NCBI GenBank assembly: GCA_949751835.1
Contig: CATKHK010000163.1
Location: 1-38,305 of the forward strand
Source of the DNA: Blepharisma japonicum
Lineage: Eukaryota; Ciliophora; Heterotrichea; Heterotrichida; Blepharismidae
Reading direction: 5' to 3'
DNA: 38,305 bases
How positions within the stretch are numbered: the stretch's first letter is position 1; each line of letters opens with the position of its first letter. The notes beneath the pieces were generated by a model. The model was given only the letters and a program-made list of their open reading frames with translations. It was not told where the DNA came from and searched no databases. This document shows positions 33,640 to 38,305 of the stretch, piece after piece. The translations under genes and the position numbers were made by a program.

Positions 33640-34920
33640 ATGGAATATAAACCATTTATTTTAATACCTCTTCTGATGTACAAATTAGTGGTCGCCGGTG
33701 GAGGCACGGCATCAGTAAACATTGTCAGCCAAATCATTCGTTCAGGAAAACTCAAGCCGAATGAAATAGCTGTAATAGACCCATCTCCAAAACATTATTA
33801 TCAACCTGCATGATCTATGATAGGCGGGGGAGTTTTAGGGAACAACAATGAAGTTAAATCCAAACTCAGCAATTATGTGAGAGACACTAGATCCTTATTT
33901 CATCCTGATGTAAAATTCTACTCAAAATCAGTCACAAAATTCATCCCCGAGTTAAATAAAATTCAAGCCGAAGGGAATGAAGAAATTTCTTATGAAAACT
34001 TGGTTGTTGCTTTAGGGCTTGTAATGGATTATGATCGACTGCCAGGTTTAAAAGATGCTTTAGAAGATGAAAATTCCAAAGTAGGGACAATCTATGATTT
34101 GAATTATGCAATGAAAACAAATCGGCTGATTTCTGAATTTCAAGGAGGAAAAGCTTTTTTCACTGAGCCGACACAGCCAATTAAATGTGGAGGAGCACCA
34201 CAAAAGATTATGTATCTTGCTGATGGGATATGAAGAGATAAAAATATTCGTGACAAGATCAATATCAATTTTTTTCTTCCAATGTATTCAATATTTACAT
34301 CTCCTTATTATGCAAAGCTTCTAATAAAAATTGCTGAGGATAAAAATATTTTGGTCCACTATGGCCATTTATTAACAAAATTGAATTGAAAAAATAATGA
34401 AGCGATTTTTGCCCACAATAAAGAAGAAATCAAGCTTAACTATGATTTTATCCATGTTACACCTTTTCAGTCTACACCAAAAGCGTTAAAAAATTCTCCG
34501 ATTAGTGATAAAGACGGTCTAGTAGATGTAGATAAAGGGACACTTAGACATGTAAAATATGAAAATGTTTGGGGTATTGGAGATTGCTCAAATCTTCCAA
34601 CTTCTAAAACTGCGAGCGCAGCCATTGATCAAGCGTTTGTACTAGTAAACAATCTTATTAAAAAAATAGAGAAGCAAGATTTAAATGCCAAATATACAGG
34701 ATATACATCTTGCCCGCTATTTGTTAGTCATGGAAAAGGAATTCTAGCAGAATTCAAATATGAAGGAGTTCCAGATCATACTTATACAAAACTTATGGAT
34801 AAGCCTAATAGGTTTGCATATTTTCTGAATAGATTTCTATTGCCAAAAGCGTATTTTTGGTTGATGCCTAAAGGAAGATGGTATGGAAGAAGATTGATAT
34901 TTCCCCCAAAATTTAAGTAA
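33640..34920 (+). CDS. SQOR: Sulfide:quinone oxidoreductase, mitochondrial type
   Basis: 426 residues, three TGA codons as Trp. The flavin-binding loop VVAGGGTASV is near the N-terminus. The redox cysteines are in IKCGGAPQKIMYL (C183) and YTSCPLF (C358), as in human SQOR (IKCAGAPQKIMYL, TSCPL). NVWGIGDCSNLPTSKTASA is the second FAD motif. The enzyme oxidises hydrogen sulfide and passes electrons to ubiquinone in the inner mitochondrial membrane. The start is either 33640 (MEYKPFILIPLL, which adds a hydrophobic leader) or 33676 (MYKLVVAGGG, 414 aa). The longer one could help import. It fits an organism living in sulfidic sediment or low oxygen. Confidence 0.93.
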
Positions 34921-35032
34921 TTAATTTTAATTTAAATACCATAAAAATATTATTAAAAATTATTCAAAGGCCTACTTATTTTATATTCCGTGAATTAATA
35001 ATAATTAATACTTAATAACTTAATAAGTTATT

Positions 35033-36076
35033 TTAATCAATATCATGAAAATCTAAAATGAAAATATGCGGAAAATCCAACCAAATATCAATCTCACTAA
35101 TATTATTTGAATCTTGTCCCAAAATCACTTGCAAATTATTAGATTTTGCACTTTCTATAATTTCATTTTTGATTAAAAACAGTATAAGCTCAATAATGAT
35201 TAAAGATACCTTTTTTCTGCTTTTGAAATAATAAGTTTGATCGTATTTTCTACTGAATTCATTACATTTTTCTATAAAATTTACTAAAGATTCCTGCCCT
35301 ATTGGCTTGAAAACGAAAGAAATATCCACTGAAGATTGTACTCGAGTCAAAGACTCACGAATTATCATTTTTTCTGAGGATACAAAATTAAGCCTTGATG
35401 CCATGTTATAATTATGATCTTTTTCAATTTGATTTTTCCTTTTGACAAGCCATTTTAAATTTCTGTCTAAGTTTTTTTCTTGCTTTAAGCGAGTCAGATA
35501 ATAATCCTGCTTGAACTGAGATTCTTCATTAGCCTTAGCTGTTAAAATTTTGCATAGTCTTCCGATTTTTTGAAATCACTCACTAGGATCTGGACTATCT
35601 CAAGAAATCGCGACCTTTTCTCCTTTAATGTTCTTGCAGGAATGATTAGAGGTACTTCCAAAATATAAATCAAAAGTTTCAGAGGCATAAGAAAGTTTTA
35701 TTTTTTGGTATTGCTTATGGGTAACTCTAAGTCCAACTGAGGTGTGTTGTCTGATCGTTTCTGATATAATTTTATATCTAAAAATGCCTACAAATCGACC
35801 ACAGCAACTACATGTAAAAAGTTTAAAAATTAGCCGGCATTCTTCATCAATTGCATTAAATAATCCAGAGAATATTTTGATTGCTGGATAATCAATGACA
35901 GGATTTGTTCATATTATATCTGAGAGCATGTTCGAAAATATTTCTTCAATAATAGGATGAGATTTCGACGTTGAATTAAAAGTTCGGTTCACTAAAGGGA
36001 TTGAAATTAGAAGGTCAAATACATCAAGGTAGGAGAAAATATTTCCAAGTAAATTATAATTTCTTAAAACATCCAT
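35033..36076 (-). CDS. F-box-type protein with a Cys/His module, paralog of the gene at 18656
   Basis: 347 residues, three TGA codons as Trp. The N-terminal F-box-like segment (NYNLLGNIFSYLDVFDLLIS) aligns with the genes at 18656 and 19711. The central module has CSCCGRF and later NHSCKNI, matching CKICGRL and KHTCKNF of the paralog at the same places. The C-terminal helical part (SLIIIELILFLIKNEIIES) also matches. The shared Cys/His positions across diverged copies suggest a real metal site. Substrate or partner unknown; an SCF adaptor role is inferred from the F-box only. Confidence 0.77.
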
Positions 36077-36231
36077 TTATTTAAAATTAGAGAGTAAAGC
36101 AATTTTGTTATCAACAATTATGCTATTAGTGCTCATTCAGCGTTGTTATTGCTGATTCGTTAGTAAAAGATTCAGTATTCTTTTCAGATTAAAAATAGAC
36201 TGAAAAATTAGATTTAATTTCATATTAGATA

Positions 36232-37242
36232 ATGGATGCCAAGCATCTGGCGCAACAGCTCAAAGAAAACTCCAGGAAAATTCTTTTGATTGCGTCTCTA
36301 GCCGCCTTAAGTTACGTTTGATATAGATCCTTTTTGTCAAATCGAAAAGCAAGCCATTTGCTTGTTCTCAGAGACAAGCTAATCCTTTCCAAAATCAGTC
36401 TAAAATTTCCTCCTCTTAATGAAATGAAAATTTACTCTTTCTCCGAATTCCAAAAAGGAAAAACCCCTAGAACTCAAGGTTTTAACATTGGAAAATTGCT
36501 TAATTCCACAAATCCTGGTGTTCTACGCTATGCAGCAAATGTAATGTACTCTCACAGAACAACATCAACTTCAAAAATATTGGACACCATTGATGGTATA
36601 AAAGAAGGAATTTTATATGTTGCCGACTTACAAACCCAAGGAATTGGCAGAACAGGTTCATGGGTATCTGACCCAGGCTCCCTTTTATATTCCTACATAT
36701 TTTCATGTCGTGCACAGCATGCAGTTATGATTCAACTTATTGTTCCACTGGCGATTATCAGAGCAATAGTTAAAATTGGGGCAAGAAAAGGAGTTTCCAA
36801 AGAGAGGCTTGGCTATGTTAAATTAAAGTGGCCAAACGACATTTTATATAGAGATGTAAAAATTGCTGGAATTCTGGTAAATTCAAAAAGTGAAGGAAAA
36901 GATTTTGTGATGAATATTGGGATTGGAATCAACTGTGACAATGCTAAGCCAACTACATGCTTGAATCTTGAATACGGTGGAATTTTCACAAGGGAAGATT
37001 TAATTACTGAATATCTGGCAAATTTTTCTGAGATTTGTGATTTATTAGAGCAAAACGGTGGATATGAAATTATTAGGAATGAATATAAATCGAATTGGTA
37101 TCATTATAATAAGATTGTAGATCTTCCTAATCAGAAAGTTAAAGGAAAATTAATAGATATTACAGAAGATGGGGTTTTGCATGTTGAAGATGATGAAGGA
37201 ATTAGATATCAAGTTCATTCAAGAGAAGAAATTATTTTTTAA
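36232..37242 (+). CDS. Biotin-protein ligase (holocarboxylase synthetase type) with an N-terminal anchor
   Basis: 336 residues from ATG 36232, one TGA as Trp (SYVWYRS). Residues 15-35 are hydrophobic (KILLIASLAALSYVWYRSFL) with positive flanks, a membrane anchor or an import signal. The catalytic domain shows TTSTSKILD (substrate loop), QGIGRTGSW (biotinyl-AMP loop, in place of GRGRxGxxW), VKLKWPNDI (about 196-204) and KIAGILV, then the C-terminal SH3-like domain (KGKLIDITEDGVLHVED). It attaches biotin to carboxylases through biotinyl-AMP. The loop differs from the usual GRGRxG by carrying IGRTG. Confidence 0.9.
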
Positions 37243-38051
37243 GTAAATGAGCCTCAATAATTTCATAGTTTGAGGAATAAAACTTATTATTGAGTAATGA
37301 TAAGTATTTTATAAATACAGCATTATAGTATATTGAAGTGCTTACGTATAATTAATTCACCTAATTTAGTATTTTTAATAAGATTCTAATTACTTCTACC
37401 TCTCCATTCTGTATTGAGCTACTCAAATAACCAATTTTTAATATATTATAGATAAATATTTGAGATGAAATAGAACTATTATTTAGCATCTGCTTCAAGG
37501 AAAAACAAATAATATTTTCCTTTATAGAGAGGAGTGCTACTTACATACTTAGATTTCTTATTGGTTTGGCCCGAATTATATATACGCTGCGCTTTTCCTT
37601 TTAGAAATGAAAGGCAGGCTTGGTAAAATCTTAAAGGGTCATGTTTTTCTAATTATAAAGTTCAAGATGAAAGGGTAGCCCCGAATAAACTGCATTACTC
37701 TTTTTAAGAAATTTTCCACACATCAAGTTGACGGTGAAATAGTCAACAAAAAACGTCTCTGAAAAAATCTTTATTATGGAAGTAGATAGTTAGCACAAGC
37801 GTCAACTGGGATGACCCACCCTTTGAATAGGTGGTAACCCCACCTTTTGGATGGCACCCCAACTGCCCCCCCCTCAACCCCTTTATAAATCACACTCCCA
37901 CCCTTTTGCACAGAAAGCACCCCCATATATATGCACACTATAGAAAACTAGATATATTTTTATATTCACAATCAAGCTGTCTTGCCACTTGATTTGGTAA
38001 ATTGCAATTGAACTAATTAATGAGATAACTAAAAATGAGTCTGGTTTAACT
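37243..38051. other. Gene-free stretch before the contig junction
   Basis: 809 bases without a supported frame on either strand. From about 37540 the composition changes from the AT-rich background to a more mixed one, with a C-rich patch at 37814-37925 listed separately. With bases 149-488 at the other end, this makes the largest gene-poor zone of the circle. Confidence 0.55.
37814..37925. other. C-rich patch with G-quadruplex potential on the minus strand
   Basis: The plus strand carries repeated C runs, including eight C at 37866-37873, four at 37878-37881 and five at 37920-37924. The minus strand thus has at least four GGG-GGGG runs within 60 nt, enough for a G-quadruplex. GGTGG at 37830-37834 can pair with CCACC at either 37816-37820 or 37840-37844, so alternative hairpins are possible. 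Its composition is foreign to the surrounding DNA. Confidence 0.6.
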
Positions 38052-38177
38052 ATGAGTTTTAAAGATTCTTTGCAGAGGATTGCTTCTCCGGAGTAAAGAG
38101 TGTGTAGAGAAAATTCTTTGAGGAGATGCTTGTTTAGAAAATCTTTCTTTAAAAATCTATTTAAAATAACTATTTAA
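38052..38177 (+). CDS. Doubtful 36-codon ORF with a possible 15-nt intron
   Basis: ATG 38052 opens a frame that stops at TAA 38089-38095 region unless GTAAAGAGTGTGTAG (38093-38107) is spliced. With splicing it runs to TAA 38175-38177. The product is basic (SLRRCLFRKSFFKNLFK). The intron-like element has the right size and ends, but a chance match is quite possible, and no protein family is recognised. Confidence 0.22.
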
Positions 38178-38178
38178 G

Positions 38179-38305
38179 TGGAAAATTTAATAGAGTTTTA
38201 TATGATATTGAATTTAAAGAAGTTATTTTAGATAAAACCATAAATAATCAAGCTCTCAGATCTTTTCTGATGGAAAAGCAAAATTCAATCAACTTATACT
38301 TGCCA
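38179..38305. repeat. Direct terminal repeat, right copy
   Basis: Identical to bases 1-127. On the closed circle this copy and the left one are the same DNA, so the true unit is 38178 bp. Confidence 0.97.

Noticed and set aside
38052-38305. RGS-domain gene spanning the contig junction
   Set aside because: Short pieces in different frames recall RGS helices (ENLIEFY, ALRSFL), but no 15-16 nt intron set joins them, and TAA codons intervene.

Overview
The window is nuclear DNA of a ciliate, most likely a heterotrich close to Blepharisma. Two independent signals show this. First, TGA is read as tryptophan inside many conserved genes (PP2C, DP transcription factor, LITAF, RING, RAD23-like and others), and every supported gene ends in TAA or TAG. 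Second, the few gene interruptions are spliceosomal-type GT...AG introns of only 15 or 16 nt, a size known from heterotrich ciliates. The DNA is AT-rich, intergenic spacers are often only 35-60 bp, and no bacterial, viral or organellar hallmark genes are present. The genus is inferred; the code and the introns are read directly.

Layout. 489-7k: GPI-type cysteine-rich surface protein (-), small unknown (+), PP2C phosphatase (+), coiled-coil protein (+), DP subunit of E2F/DP (+), membrane RING protein (-). 7-12k: WDR18/IPI3-like WD40 protein (+), two disordered proteins (+), DDRGK1/UFBP1 (-), small membrane protein (+), and an unknown protein with three 15-nt introns (-). 12-18.2k: LITAF-domain protein (-), katanin p60 (+), RAD23-like UBL/UBA protein (-), OEP61/TPR7-like ER co-chaperone (-, one 16-nt intron), divergent kinesin motor (-). 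18.5-20.2k: kinesin remnant and two F-box-type proteins (-). 20.3-25k: coiled-coil protein (+, one 15-nt intron), zinc-finger/Kelch protein (+), ribosomal stalk protein P0 (+). 25.3-29.2k: F-box/LRR/ankyrin protein (-), a truncated copy of its 5' end, and an unknown protein (-). 29.5-33.2k: a 1206-residue protein joining an N-terminal WD40 region to a six-helix TRP-like channel (+). 33.6-37.2k: sulfide:quinone oxidoreductase (+), a third F-box paralog (-), membrane-anchored biotin-protein ligase (+). 37.2k to the end and the first 488 bases are gene-poor.

The first and last 127 bases are identical. The contig therefore closes on itself with an overlap equal to a common assembler k-mer length, so it is either a circular molecule or an assembly circle. 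No telomeric repeat was seen. The gene-poor stretch (about 1.5 kb, including a C-rich patch) lies across the junction.

The genes do not form one pathway; this is an ordinary compact macronuclear-type gene mix (cell cycle, cytoskeleton, ubiquitin/UFM1, ER chaperone, ribosome biogenesis, mitochondrial sulfide metabolism). The most unusual content is the WD40-channel fusion, the F-box family with decaying copies, and a kinesin whose switch motifs are degraded.
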